From positions 1 to 64,000 of the forward strand of contig NZ_JAGGCS010000019.1 of NCBI RefSeq assembly GCF_022884085.1: DNA of 64,000 nt. The letters are read 5' to 3'. Under the pieces are notes generated by a model, which worked only from the letters and a program-made list of their open reading frames with translations, did no database searches and was not told the origin of the DNA. Positions within the stretch are counted from its first letter, which is position 1. The number at the start of each line of letters is the position of its first letter. This document shows positions 9,206 through 18,571 of this stretch, piece after piece. Source of the DNA: Paenirhizobium cremeum. Its GTDB lineage: Bacteria; Pseudomonadota; Alphaproteobacteria; Rhizobiales; Rhizobiaceae. The translations under genes and the position numbers were made by a program.

Positions 9206-9716
9206 TTCCGTACGCCTGCCGAGACGCCGGGCGGGTATCCTGCTCGGCCTCGGTCTCGCCACCCTTCTCGCCGGTTGCCAGGTTCGCCCTCTTTATGACG
9301 AAACCTCGGGCACAAGCGAAAACCTCGCTGCGATCGCCTATTCCGACGCCACATCGCGGGTCGGCCAGGAGGTTCGCAACCGCTTGATATTCCTCACCGG
9401 CGGCGGTGCGGGCGAAGCCAAGACACCACAATATCGGGTGCAACTGAACATTACCTCCTCGGTGGTGGGCGTTCTCTTGCAGGAAAGCGCCGACAATCCG
9501 AATGTCGGCCGTGTCATCGTGACCGGCTCCTACACCCTGCAGCGGATTTCCGATGGCGCGACGCTGCGCGCCGCGCGCCGCCAGTCGGTTGCGCTTGTCG
9601 ATTTTCCCGAGCAGGAATTTGCCAAGCTTCGTGCCATCCGCGACGGAGAGGATCGCGCCGCTCACCAGCTTGCCGAGCTGATAAAGGCCGATCTGGCAGC
9701 AGCGCTCGGACGCTGA
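9195..9716 (+). CDS. lptE: LPS-assembly lipoprotein LptE
   Basis: Outer-membrane lipoprotein partner of LptD in lipopolysaccharide insertion. The 173 residues begin with a positively charged stretch (RLPRRR), a hydrophobic helix and the lipobox LLAGC, so the mature protein would start at Cys29. The rest (QVRPLYDE, then a beta-rich domain) fits the LptE/RlpB family. The start is TTG at 9195, chosen because it has AAGGA nine bases upstream and gives a complete signal peptide; it overlaps leuS by 11 nt. The leuS-lptE-holA order is widely conserved. Confidence 0.9.
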   Translation: MSFDSVRLPRRRAGILLGLGLATLLAGCQVRPLYDETSGTSENLAAIAYSDATSRVGQEVRNRLIFLTGGGAGEAKTPQYRVQLNITSSVVGVLLQESADNPNVGRVIVTGSYTLQRISDGATLRAARRQSVALVDFPEQEFAKLRAIRDGEDRAAHQLAELIKADLAAALGR

Positions 9717-9727
9717 GTCCAAAAGGG

Positions 9728-10774
9728 ATGGCAGAGGTCAAATCCCACGAGTTCGACGGCTTCCTGCAGAAGTCGGCGCGACACTACCGTCTCTTTCTCG
9801 TCTATGGACCGGATCGCGGTCTCGTTGCGGAGCGCGCAACGCAACTCGCCGCAACGACTGGCGTCGATTTGTCCGACAGTTTCGCGCTGATCCGTCTCGA
9901 CGTCTCGGATTTGCAGGCCGATCCCGGCCGCCTCATGGACGAGGTCAACGCTTTCGGCCTCTTCGGGGGCCAGAAACTGATATGGATTCGCGGAGCGCAG
10001 AACGAAAAGGCGCTCGTGGACGGGCTTCAGATCCTGTCCGAGGCCCCTCCGGAAACCAGTTATGTCATTATCGAGGGCGGCGATCTCAAGAAGGGGTCCG
10101 CCTTGCGTAAGGTGGCGGAGGGATCACGCGCCATCGCAACCATCCCCTGCTATCAGGACGATGCCCGGGCGCTCAACGCCCTTATCGACGCGGAACTTTC
10201 CGCGGCGGGGTTGCGCATCACGCCCGCTGCACGCGAACTCCTAGTGGAATCGTTGGGCGGCGATCGCATCGCATCCAGAAACGAAATCCGTAAGCTTCTG
10301 CTTTATTGCCTCCACGACAACGTCATAGACGAACAGCAGGTGACCGAGATCATCGGCGATGCAAGCGCAATTTCAACCGATGAGGTGGTCGATGCCGTGC
10401 TGAACGGCGACGCGGACGGCTTCCTGCATGCGATACAGAAGGTCGTAACCTCGAAGACGCCCGTCTTTCTGGTCCTGCAATCCTGTCTGAAACAATTCCA
10501 GCAACTTGAGCTGATGCGTTGCGAGGTGGAAGAGAAGCGCCAGCAGCCGGCTCAGGTGATGCAGACGCTTGGCAGAGGCATTCACTTCAAGCGCAAGCCT
10601 GTGGTCGAAAAGGCACTGCGGAACTGGACATCCGCGGATCTCGCGCGCGAGGCCGCACGCATCCAGTCTACCATACTACAGAGCCGTCAGAAGCCTCTCT
10701 TGGAGGACAACCTGGCCCTGCAAACACTTCTGTCGACGACCCTTCAGTCGGCCCGGCGCAACCGCCGCGCCTGA
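9728..10774 (+). CDS. holA: DNA polymerase III delta subunit
   Basis: Clamp-loader subunit that opens the beta sliding clamp. The 348-residue protein shows the HolA layout: an N-terminal AAA-like domain beginning near residue 18 (YRLFLVYGPDRGLVAERA), the ESLGGDRIASRNEIRKLLLY lid region near 175-195, and a C-terminal collar helix bundle. It starts 11 nt after lptE, so probably is co-transcribed with it. Convergent with parB; no clear terminator is visible in the 52-bp gap. Confidence 0.93.
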   Translation: MAEVKSHEFDGFLQKSARHYRLFLVYGPDRGLVAERATQLAATTGVDLSDSFALIRLDVSDLQADPGRLMDEVNAFGLFGGQKLIWIRGAQNEKALVDGLQILSEAPPETSYVIIEGGDLKKGSALRKVAEGSRAIATIPCYQDDARALNALIDAELSAAGLRITPAARELLVESLGGDRIASRNEIRKLLLYCLHDNVIDEQQVTEIIGDASAISTDEVVDAVLNGDADGFLHAIQKVVTSKTPVFLVLQSCLKQFQQLELMRCEVEEKRQQPAQVMQTLGRGIHFKRKPVVEKALRNWTSADLAREAARIQSTILQSRQKPLLEDNLALQTLLSTTLQSARRNRRA

Positions 10775-10826
10775 CGGACACGCTTACGTTCCTTAAAGAG
10801 CCGAAAGGGATATAGGATGGGTGCTA

Positions 10827-11708
10827 TCAGCGCCCCTCGAGCAGTCGGCAGATTTCCTCAAGCTGATCGAGGCTCTTGTAGCTGATACGAATCTGCCCGC
10901 CGCTTCCCTTGTGGCTGATGGCGACCGAAAGCCCAAGCCGATCGGAAAGACTGCGCTCCAGAGCCACCGTATCGGAATCCTTCTCAGGCCGCAGATCGGC
11001 CTGCGGCGGAGCATTCTGCGCCTTGATATGCGTCTGAGCCAACTTTTCCGCATCACGCACCGACATGCCCTTGGCGGTAATGGTGCGGGCAAGCGCGACG
11101 GGGTCTGGCGTGGAAACGAGAGCACGGGCGTGACCGGCCGAGAGACTGCCATCGGCAAGCATGTCGCGAACGGGTTCCGGCAGCTTCAACAGGCGGAGAC
11201 TATTGGCGACATGGCTGCGGCTCTTGCCGATGATCTCGCCAAGATCGTTCTGCGTATAGCCATGTTCGGCGATGAGTTGCTCGTAACCAAGCGCTTCTTC
11301 AAGCGGATTGAGATCGGCGCGCTGGACGTTTTCCACGATGGCCAGTTCCAGAGCGGTACGATCGTCCACGTCACGCACAATCACCGGGATCTCGACGAGA
11401 CCGGCCAGTTGCGCTGCTCGCCAGCGTCTTTCGCCGGCTATGATTTCATAGCGGTCCGTTCCACGCGTTCGAACGACGACCGGTTGAACAATACCATGCT
11501 GTCGTATCGAACCTGCGAGGTCCTGGAGCTCGGCTTCATCGAAGTAGCGACGCGGATTCTTCGGATTGCGCGTGACGAATTCAATCGGGACCGTTCGATC
11601 CGGATTGACGCTTGTCCGCGGCTCGCCGACCGGAATGGGCTGATCCATCTCGCCGATCAGCGCAGCCAGACCCCGGCCGAGACGCCGCTTCGATACATCG
11701 TCACTCAT
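10827..11708 (-). CDS. parB: Chromosome-partitioning protein ParB
   Basis: CTP-dependent DNA clamp that loads at parS and spreads to organise the origin region. The 293 residues contain the N-terminal MSDDVSKRRLGRGLAALIGE motif (the ParA-stimulating tail), the CTP-binding GERRWRA motif, an HTH for parS recognition (YTQNDLGEIIGKSRSHVANS), and a C-terminal dimerisation domain. It follows parA with a 28-bp gap. The nearest good parS-like site is 1.4 kb away in rsmG. Confidence 0.97.
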   Translation of the reverse strand: MSDDVSKRRLGRGLAALIGEMDQPIPVGEPRTSVNPDRTVPIEFVTRNPKNPRRYFDEAELQDLAGSIRQHGIVQPVVVRTRGTDRYEIIAGERRWRAAQLAGLVEIPVIVRDVDDRTALELAIVENVQRADLNPLEEALGYEQLIAEHGYTQNDLGEIIGKSRSHVANSLRLLKLPEPVRDMLADGSLSAGHARALVSTPDPVALARTITAKGMSVRDAEKLAQTHIKAQNAPPQADLRPEKDSDTVALERSLSDRLGLSVAISHKGSGGQIRISYKSLDQLEEICRLLEGR

Positions 11709-11736
11709 ATTTTATACCTCATAACAAATGCGCCGA

Positions 11737-12531
11737 TTATGCTGCCTTACGCTGCCGCTCCCGCTGGATCACCTCCGATGCGAGTTGCAGATAAGCCTGA
11801 CTTCCGGCGCATTTGAGATCATAAAGGATCGCAGGCTTCCCATAGGAGGGAGCCTCGGACACGCGTACATTGCGCGGGATCAGCGTTGCATAGACTTTCT
11901 CGCCCAAATGCTCCCGTACGTCACTGACCACCTGCTGCGCCAGATTGTTGCGCGCATCGAACATAGTAAGCACGATTCCCTGGATATCCAGGGTTGGATT
12001 CACACTATGCCGGACCTGATTGATCGTTTCCAGCAACTGGCTGAGGCCTTCCAGTGCGAAGAACTCACACTGCAGCGGCACCAGCACCGAATGCGCGGCC
12101 GCCATGGCATTCATCGTCAGCAGATTGAAAGAAGGGGGGCAATCCAGCAGGATGTAGCTGTATTGCCGCGCTGAATCGCTCATCAGTGCCTTCTTGAGGC
12201 GGAAGACGCGGTCGGCCTGCTGGGAAATCTCCATTTCGAAACCGAGGAGATCCATCGTCGACGGCACGATAGCGAGATTGGGAACCGCCGTATCCACGGC
12301 AGCCTCTCCGACGGAGTGGGTCCCGATCAGAACATCATAGGAGGAAAGCTTGCGGTCGCGCCGATCGATGCCAAGACCCGTGCTGGCATTCCCTTGAGGA
12401 TCCAGGTCAACGATGAGGACACGCTCACCGATGGCGGCCAATGCGGTCGCGAGATTGATGGCAGTGGTCGTCTTGCCCACGCCACCCTTCTGATTTGCGA
12501 TCGTAATGATACGGTTGATTTCGACAGTCAT
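11737..12531 (-). CDS. parA: Chromosome-partitioning ATPase ParA
   Basis: Walker-type ATPase that forms the nucleoid gradient moving ParB-parS complexes. The deviant Walker A KGGVGKTT lies at residues 15-22, followed by IVDLDPQGN (Walker A') and the Walker B strand ILLDCPPSFN. Length 264 is normal for chromosomal ParA. It lies 16 bp downstream of rsmG and immediately upstream of parB, the standard origin-proximal arrangement. Confidence 0.97.
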   Translation of the reverse strand: MTVEINRIITIANQKGGVGKTTTAINLATALAAIGERVLIVDLDPQGNASTGLGIDRRDRKLSSYDVLIGTHSVGEAAVDTAVPNLAIVPSTMDLLGFEMEISQQADRVFRLKKALMSDSARQYSYILLDCPPSFNLLTMNAMAAAHSVLVPLQCEFFALEGLSQLLETINQVRHSVNPTLDIQGIVLTMFDARNNLAQQVVSDVREHLGEKVYATLIPRNVRVSEAPSYGKPAILYDLKCAGSQAYLQLASEVIQRERQRKAA

Positions 12532-12547
12532 GCCGCACCCGAGACTA

Positions 12548-13186
12548 TTATTGAGCTGCGCGCCTCAATCGAGCGATCTCCAGAACGACGGAGTCCGTTT
12601 CCACGGCGCTCTGATGTATTACCAGATCAAAAGCCCAGCGACCACGCGCTTTCTCGATTTCGGACTGATAATCCCGCCCTTTATGCAGCGCGCAAAGAAG
12701 TTCGGGATTGCGCGTGGCCCACGGCTCTGCATAGGCTAAGAGACGGTCGAGCTCCGCAAGCGCCCTTGCCGATATGGCGTCCGGTAAAGCAATTTTGTTG
12801 GGCGCGTCCTCGATGCGGATCGGATGAACCGTACCGCGCGCACCCGTCTCGGATAGGGCCAGACGAAGAAAACTCGCCTTTTTGTGATTGCTTTCAACCA
12901 GATCGACCCATCCTTCGCCGAGCTCAGAGAGCAGGATGGCGGTGACGACACCCGGAAAGCCGCCACCGCTTCCGAGATCGACCCAATGTTTCGGACCCGG
13001 AGCAATCTTAAAGATCTGCGCACTGTCCACGACATGCCGCCGCCAGAGATCATCCCGCGTTGAGGAGGCAACGAGATTAATGGAGGCGGACCACTTTTTG
13101 AAAAGTGACGCAAAGTGCTCCAGTTTGTCGAAGGTTTCACGTGAAACGTCGAGATTCAGTACTTCTTTCAGGATATCTTTCGTCAT
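12548..13186 (-). CDS. rsmG: 16S rRNA (guanine527-N7)-methyltransferase
   Basis: SAM-dependent methylation of G527 in 16S rRNA. The 212-residue protein has the SAM-binding motif VDLGSGGGFPGV and the family helix LVESNHKKASFLR. Near its start, codons for VSRETF coincide with a parS-like site at 13133-13148. It begins two bases after the mnmG stop codon, so the two are translated from one message. Historic name gidB. Confidence 0.96.
   Translation of the reverse strand: MTKDILKEVLNLDVSRETFDKLEHFASLFKKWSASINLVASSTRDDLWRRHVVDSAQIFKIAPGPKHWVDLGSGGGFPGVVTAILLSELGEGWVDLVESNHKKASFLRLALSETGARGTVHPIRIEDAPNKIALPDAISARALAELDRLLAYAEPWATRNPELLCALHKGRDYQSEIEKARGRWAFDLVIHQSAVETDSVVLEIARLRRAAQ
13133..13148. 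promoter_or_regulatory. parS-like site inside rsmG
   Basis: GGTTTCACGTGAAACG contains the full 14-bp palindrome GTTTCACGTGAAAC and differs from the bacterial parS consensus TGTTTCACGTGAAACA only in the outermost bases. It lies in the rsmG coding sequence, 0.6 kb from parA. ParB binding is inferred from established conservation of parS. Confidence 0.9.
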
Positions 13187-13188
13187 GG

Positions 13189-15060
13189 TTATCCGGTTTT
13201 TTGCAACCGCTCATTTCTCTTGATGCAGCCCACCAGAAGAGCGATTGCAGCAGGCGTCATGCCGTCCACGCGCGCGGCCTGAGCTATACTCCAAGGCCGC
13301 GCAGTCGAAAGCTTCTGCTTCAATTCGTTCGACAGGCCCGAAAGAGCGTGGAAGTCGAAATCCCGGGGAATAACGCGTTCCTCCTCATTCCGCAGCCCGG
13401 CAATATCCTGAGCCTGGCGATCGATATAAACCGAATAAAGCGCATCGATCGAAACGGCTTCCGCCATTTTCGCGGAAACGGGGCTAAGCTCCGGCCAGAT
13501 GCGGCATACATCGTCCCAATTGATATCGGGATAAGACAAAAGCTCACGTGCGGAGCGGCGTCTCCCATCCTGATTGACCGTCACACCCTGCTGCTGGGCT
13601 TCCTTTGGTGTGGCGAAGAGATCCTCCAGTCGCGCCAGCAGGCCTTCGCGTTCGCTTCGGTAGGCAACGAAGCGCTCGCGGCGCTCCCTGGAAACACAGC
13701 CCAGATCGATGCCTCGCTGGGTCAAGCGCATATCCGCATTATCGGCGCGTAGTGTGAGCCGATATTCTGCTCGGGATGTGAACATGCGGTAGGGTTCTTG
13801 AATGCCACGCGACGTCAAGTCATCAATCATCACGCCGATATAGGATTCCGTGCGGCTGAAGACCACGCCTTCTCCGCCACCCGCAAAAAGCGCGGCATTC
13901 AATCCCGCAACGCAACCCTGCGCCGCAGCCTCCTCATATCCCGTCGTTCCGTTTATCTGCCCCGCCAGGAAAAGACCGGGCACCTTGCGAACCTGCAGCG
14001 TCGGTTCCAGTTCTCGCGGATCGACGTGATCGTATTCGATCGCATATCCACATTGCAGGATACGAACATATTCAAGTCCCGGAATGGAACGGATGAAGGC
14101 GTCCTGTACGTCTTCCGGTAAGGAAGTCGAAATCCCATTCGGATAGACGGTGTCATCATCCAGTCCCTCCGGCTCCAGGAAGATCTGATGCCCGTCGCGA
14201 TCACCGAAACGCATGATCTTGTCCTCAATCGAGGGACAATATCGCGGGCCTACACCTTCGATCTGCCCGGAATACATGGCGGAGCGGTGGATATTCTCCC
14301 GGATCAGCCTGTGCGTAGCATCCGTCGTCCGGGTAATGCCACAGGCGATCTGCGGATTCGCAATGCGGTCCGTCATAAACGAAAATGGGATCGGGTCCGA
14401 ATCGGCTTCCTGCCGTTCCAGAGATGCCCAATCGATCGTCTTGCCATCCAGACGCGCCGGCGTCCCCGTTTTCAGACGGCCGAGCTTAAGGCCAAATGAC
14501 GAAAGGTCTTCGCTCAGGCCTGTCGAGGGTGGCTCTCCGATTCGCCCGGCCGGTATCTTGCGATCCCCGATATGAATAAGTCCACGTAAGAAAGTGCCCG
14601 ACGTCAGAACGACGGCGTTCGCTCGCAGTTCTTTGCCGTCAGAGAGAAGAACGCCATTTATTACGGTATCGTTCCGAATGAGGGATACAACATTGCCTTC
14701 GACCAGATCGAGATGGTCGATCTCTTCCAACGCAGCCTGAACGGCCTGACGGTAGAGCTTGCGATCAGCCTGGGTCCGAGGTCCCCATACCGCAGGACCC
14801 TTCTTGCGATTCAGCATTCGAAACTGAATGCCAGCCTTATCGGCGCAGCGACCCATAAGACCGTCGAGAGCATCAATCTCCCGAACCAAATGACCCTTTC
14901 CGAGCCCGCCGATCGCCGGATTGCACGACATAGCTCCGATGGTCTCGCGTTTCTGCGTGACAAGGGCGGTACGCGCGCCCATTCGTGCAGCGGCCGACGC
15001 GGCCTCCGCTCCAGCGTGGCCACCACCAATGACGATTACATCATAGCTCGAATTGCCCAT
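13189..15060 (-). CDS. mnmG: tRNA uridine-5-carboxymethylaminomethyl modification enzyme MnmG
   Basis: FAD-dependent partner of MnmE that modifies the wobble uridine (position 34) of several tRNAs. The 623 residues open with the Rossmann FAD motif VIGGGHAGAEAA, contain the family blocks CNPAIGGLGKG and CPSIEDKIMRF, and the conserved catalytic-region cysteine in YEEAAAQGCVAG. Historic name gidA. It lies between mnmE and rsmG in the origin-proximal minus-strand operon; a parS-like site lies just upstream. Confidence 0.97.
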   Translation of the reverse strand: MGNSSYDVIVIGGGHAGAEAASAAARMGARTALVTQKRETIGAMSCNPAIGGLGKGHLVREIDALDGLMGRCADKAGIQFRMLNRKKGPAVWGPRTQADRKLYRQAVQAALEEIDHLDLVEGNVVSLIRNDTVINGVLLSDGKELRANAVVLTSGTFLRGLIHIGDRKIPAGRIGEPPSTGLSEDLSSFGLKLGRLKTGTPARLDGKTIDWASLERQEADSDPIPFSFMTDRIANPQIACGITRTTDATHRLIRENIHRSAMYSGQIEGVGPRYCPSIEDKIMRFGDRDGHQIFLEPEGLDDDTVYPNGISTSLPEDVQDAFIRSIPGLEYVRILQCGYAIEYDHVDPRELEPTLQVRKVPGLFLAGQINGTTGYEEAAAQGCVAGLNAALFAGGGEGVVFSRTESYIGVMIDDLTSRGIQEPYRMFTSRAEYRLTLRADNADMRLTQRGIDLGCVSRERRERFVAYRSEREGLLARLEDLFATPKEAQQQGVTVNQDGRRRSARELLSYPDINWDDVCRIWPELSPVSAKMAEAVSIDALYSVYIDRQAQDIAGLRNEEERVIPRDFDFHALSGLSNELKQKLSTARPWSIAQAARVDGMTPAAIALLVGCIKRNERLQKTG

Positions 15061-15110
15061 AGCATTGTTCCATGCCCGCTCAAAGCAGGGGGAGGGTAGA
15101 TAAACATCCG

Positions 15111-15126
15111 TGTTTCACGTGAATCA
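15111..15126. promoter_or_regulatory. parS-like site overlapping the mnmE stop codon
   Basis: TGTTTCACGTGAATCA matches the parS consensus at 15 of 16 positions. Its last three bases are the reverse complement of the mnmE TGA stop. It is the exact reverse complement of the sites at 21455-21470 and 30237-30252. Confidence 0.85.
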
Positions 15127-16455
15127 CTTGCCGACGCAGAATTCCGAGAAGATCTTCCCCAAAAGCATCTCGACATCCACCTTGCCGGTGATACGCCCGA
15201 GAACATCGGCGGCTCGGCGAAGAAACTCCGCCCGGATTTCCAATCCGTCATTTTCAGCATTGATCGCCCGGCGAATGTAATCCGCAGCGTCACGCAGGTG
15301 TTGTGCATGCCTCAAACGGCTTGGAATGGCAAGAGAAACCGTGCTGGTCCTTTCTTTCAAGTGATCGAGGATAGCCAACCGCAGCCGATCCAGACCAAAA
15401 CCGCTCATTGACGATATGCCGATCGCACCGGGACGGTGCGGTTCCGATTCGGTTGCGACGTCCAGCTTCGTCACGACCTCAATTACGGGAACACCCTGCG
15501 GAAGCGCTATCTCGTAAACGCTGGAGCTCGATGTCTCGCGAAGCAGAAGAACAAGATCAGCTTCCTCCATCTTGCGGTAAGCTCGTCGGATACCTTCTCT
15601 CTCCACCGGTTCGACGGTTTCGCGAACACCGGCTGTATCATAGAGATGAACGGCATAACCCCCGAGATCCAGTTCGCAGTGCAGAATGTCCCGCGTCGTG
15701 CCGGCATATTCCGTGACAATCGCAATCTCGCGATTGGCTAAAGCATTAAGCAGGCTCGATTTACCCGCGTTCGGCGCTCCCGCGATAACCACGCTGAAGC
15801 CATCCCGAATAATCTCGCCGGCCTTCAGATCGGCAAGCGCACGCTCGATGTCCGTCGCCAGGATCGACATATCTTTCCATATGCGGTCCGAAACGCTGCC
15901 CGGAATATCCCCCTCATCGGAGAAATCGAGCTCCGCCTCAATCAATGCACGCGCCGTCAACAGCTGCTCGCGCCAGTGCTGATAGATCGCCGAGAGATGC
16001 CCGCCGCTCTGTTCCAGCGCCAGCCGCCGCTGCATCTCGGTCTCGGCTGCCAACAGATCGGCAAGCCCCTCCGCCTCGACGAGATCGAGCTTGCCGTTTT
16101 CAAACGCCCGGCGCGAAAATTCACCGGCCTCGGCAAGACGGCAGTCCTCGAATGCGACAACGGCGTTCAGAACACCCTCGACGACGGCCTTGCCGCCATG
16201 AAGGTGAAACTCAACGCAATCTTCACCCGTGAAGGAATGAGGTCCCGGAAAAAAGAGAACCAGGGCCTGATCGAGTAAGGAACCGTTTCGATCTCGAATC
16301 GGTCGCAGCGCGGCCTGGCGAGGCCTCGGCAACAGTCCGGCAAGAGCCTCGCATATGATCGCCGCCTTCGGACCGCTGAGACGGACGATTGCCACACCTG
16401 AAGGCAATGCACCGGACGAAAGAGCAGCGATAGTCTCGCGCATCGAAGACACCAT
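15124..16455 (-). CDS. mnmE: tRNA modification GTPase MnmE
   Basis: GTPase that works with MnmG on wobble-uridine modification. The product (about 443 residues) has an N-terminal folate-binding domain (GVAIVRLSG, GPHSFTGEDCVEFHLHGG), a G domain with P-loop GAPNAGKSS and the TTRDI and DTAG switch motifs, and the C-terminal CVGK with the functional cysteine. The ATG at 16455 has GGAG ten bases upstream; the ATG at 16443 is an alternative. It lies downstream of rho with a hairpin between them. Confidence 0.96.
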   Translation of the reverse strand: MVSSMRETIAALSSGALPSGVAIVRLSGPKAAIICEALAGLLPRPRQAALRPIRDRNGSLLDQALVLFFPGPHSFTGEDCVEFHLHGGKAVVEGVLNAVVAFEDCRLAEAGEFSRRAFENGKLDLVEAEGLADLLAAETEMQRRLALEQSGGHLSAIYQHWREQLLTARALIEAELDFSDEGDIPGSVSDRIWKDMSILATDIERALADLKAGEIIRDGFSVVIAGAPNAGKSSLLNALANREIAIVTEYAGTTRDILHCELDLGGYAVHLYDTAGVRETVEPVEREGIRRAYRKMEEADLVLLLRETSSSSVYEIALPQGVPVIEVVTKLDVATESEPHRPGAIGISSMSGFGLDRLRLAILDHLKERTSTVSLAIPSRLRHAQHLRDAADYIRRAINAENDGLEIRAEFLRRAADVLGRITGKVDVEMLLGKIFSEFCVGK

Positions 16456-16528
16456 CACTCGCGATCTCCGTTCCCGAAAGACGACACGGAACGGAACCGA
16501 ATCGTTTTCAGACGATGAATAGACCATC

Positions 16529-16555
16529 ATTCCAGGTGCCTTACGCGCCTGGAAT
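16529..16555. terminator. Hairpin between rho and mnmE
   Basis: Arms ATTCCAGGTGC (16529-16539) and GCGCCTGGAAT (16545-16555) form an 11-bp stem with one G-U pair and a 5-base loop, just after the rho stop codon on the minus strand. No U-run follows, so it may be an RNA-processing or attenuating structure and not a true terminator. Confidence 0.4.
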
Positions 16556-16562
16556 CACCCTG

Positions 16563-17828
16563 TCAGGTGTTCATCGATTCAAAGAAGTCGCTATTGTTCT
16601 TCGTCTGCTTCAGTTTATCGATCAGGAACTCGATGGCATCGGTCGTACCCATCGGAGCCAAAATACGGCGAAGAACAAAGATCTTCTGCAGATCCTGACG
16701 CGGAACCAGAAGGTCTTCCTTGCGCGTGCCCGACTTCAGAATGTCCATAGCCGGGAAGATACGCTTGTCTGCGACCTTGCGGTCAAGAACGATTTCGGAG
16801 TTGCCGGTACCCTTGAACTCTTCGAAGATCACTTCGTCCATGCGGCTGCCGGTATCGATCAGCGCCGTTGCGATGATCGTTAGCGAACCCCCTTCCTCGA
16901 TGTTACGAGCTGCACCGAAGAAGCGCTTCGGACGCTGCAGCGCATTGGCATCCACGCCACCGGTAAGAACCTTGCCCGAAGACGGAACGACCGTGTTGTA
17001 GGCGCGGCCGAGGCGTGTGATCGAGTCGAGAAGAATGACGACATCGCGGCCGTGTTCCACGAGACGCTTCGCCTTTTCGATGACCATTTCGGCAACCTGG
17101 ACGTGGCGAACCGCCGGCTCGTCGAAGGTCGAGGAAACGACTTCGCCGCGAACGGACCGCTGCATGTCCGTGACTTCTTCCGGACGCTCGTCGATCAGAA
17201 GGACGATCAGATAACATTCCGGATGGTTCGCGGTGATCGAATGCGCGATGTTTTGCAGAAGAACAGTCTTACCGGTACGCGGCGGTGCGACGATCAGACC
17301 GCGCTGGCCCTTGCCGAGAGGCGCCACCAGATCAATCACCCGAGCTGAAAGGTCCTTGGACGTCGGAACATCCAGCTCCATCTTGAAGCGCTCGTTCGGA
17401 TAGAGCGGCGTCAGGTTGTCGAAGTGAACCTTGTGACGGATCTTTTCCGGATCCTCGAAATTGATCGTGTTGACCTTCAGGAGAGCAAAATAGCGTTCGC
17501 CTTCCTTGGGGCCGCGGATCGGGCCTTCGACGGTGTCACCCGTCTTTAGAGAGAAGCGCCGGATCTGCGAGGGAGAGATGTAAATATCATCGGGGCCAGG
17601 AAGGTAATTGGCATTCGCCGAACGCAGGAAGCCAAAGCCATCCTGCAATACCTCGACCACACCCTCGCCGATGATCTCGATATCCTGGCTGGCGAGCATT
17701 TTCAAAATCGCGAACATCAGCTCCTGCTTGCGCATGGTGCTGGCGTTCTCCACCTCAAGCGATTCCGCGAAGGTCAGGAGATCGGTCGGCGATTTGCTTT
17801 TAAGTTCTTGTAGCTTCATTTCAGCCAT
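16563..17828 (-). CDS. rho: Transcription termination factor Rho
   Basis: Hexameric RNA-dependent ATPase that ends transcription. The 421-residue product starts MAEMKLQELKSKSPTDLL, then has the N-terminal RNA-binding cold-shock-like domain (GFGFLRSANANYLPGPDD), Walker A APPRTGKT, Walker B VILLDSITRLGRAYN and the Q/R-loop region. I chose the ATG at 17828 from family alignment; it lacks a clear Shine-Dalgarno sequence. A 197-bp untranslated stretch separates it from hemJ upstream, long enough for the leader-based autoregulation known for rho in other bacteria. Confidence 0.97.
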   Translation of the reverse strand: MAEMKLQELKSKSPTDLLTFAESLEVENASTMRKQELMFAILKMLASQDIEIIGEGVVEVLQDGFGFLRSANANYLPGPDDIYISPSQIRRFSLKTGDTVEGPIRGPKEGERYFALLKVNTINFEDPEKIRHKVHFDNLTPLYPNERFKMELDVPTSKDLSARVIDLVAPLGKGQRGLIVAPPRTGKTVLLQNIAHSITANHPECYLIVLLIDERPEEVTDMQRSVRGEVVSSTFDEPAVRHVQVAEMVIEKAKRLVEHGRDVVILLDSITRLGRAYNTVVPSSGKVLTGGVDANALQRPKRFFGAARNIEEGGSLTIIATALIDTGSRMDEVIFEEFKGTGNSEIVLDRKVADKRIFPAMDILKSGTRKEDLLVPRQDLQKIFVLRRILAPMGTTDAIEFLIDKLKQTKNNSDFFESMNT

Positions 17829-18025
17829 GAAGAGGGACCACGTCTTGATTTTTTTGTTGGGGAAGGCGAGCCGGTGGAATTCGGTACGATCGCGAGAAGG
17901 CCGCAAATGACAGAATGTTACGCAAGCCAGGAAGATGAGATTGCCGGAAAATAGCGATTCAGCCATTTGCCCGCAAGAGAAAAGCGGAAACGACCCAAAA
18001 TAATGCGACAATGCCGCAGGGAAGG

Positions 18026-18571
18026 TCAAAAAGGCTTAACAATCACGAGAATGACGATGACGATCATCAACAAGGTGGGAACCTCGTTCATCAGCCGCCA
18101 GAAGCGCGCGTTGCCTATGTAGTCACCCCGGCCGAAGGACGCAACCGCGCGTGAGAAAAACACGTGAACGCCGGTCAATCCGAGGACAGCCGCAAGTTTT
18201 GCATGCAGCCAGCCGCCGTGAAACCCGTAAACGGACCAGGCGAGATAAAGTCCGAGAGACCATGAAACCATCATGGCGGGGTTCATGATTACTTTCAGCA
18301 GCCTTTGCTCCATGATGGCAAATGTCTGGGCCTGCTGCGATCCAGGCTCGCTGTCACCGTGATAGATGAAAAGCCGCGGCATGTAGAGAAGACCGGCCAT
18401 CCAGGAAATCACGGCAACCACATGCAGCGCCTTGATCCAGAGATAGGCCTGATCGGCACCGAAAACCATGATGGAAAGCGCGATCGCGCCGAAAAACACC
18501 AGGGCTGTCGCGGCCCTGAGGACCGCTTTCCTACCTTCTCTTGTCCCCGTCTGCCGCTCGTCCTTGCTCAT
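18026..18571 (-). CDS. hemJ: Protoporphyrinogen oxidase HemJ
   Basis: Integral membrane oxidase for the penultimate step of heme synthesis in many alphaproteobacteria and cyanobacteria. The 181 residues show about four or five hydrophobic helices, the conserved histidine in WIKALHVVAVISWMAG, and the RLFIYH block, all typical of the former UPF0093 family. It overlaps hemE by 4 nt (ATGA), so the two heme genes are translationally linked. Confidence 0.93.
   Translation of the reverse strand: MSKDERQTGTREGRKAVLRAATALVFFGAIALSIMVFGADQAYLWIKALHVVAVISWMAGLLYMPRLFIYHGDSEPGSQQAQTFAIMEQRLLKVIMNPAMMVSWSLGLYLAWSVYGFHGGWLHAKLAAVLGLTGVHVFFSRAVASFGRGDYIGNARFWRLMNEVPTLLMIVIVILVIVKPF

Noticed and set aside
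18150..18170. CACGTGAA in hemJ resembling a parS half
   Set aside because: Left arm lacks GTTT; only the core hexamer matches, which is expected by chance in a sequence this long.
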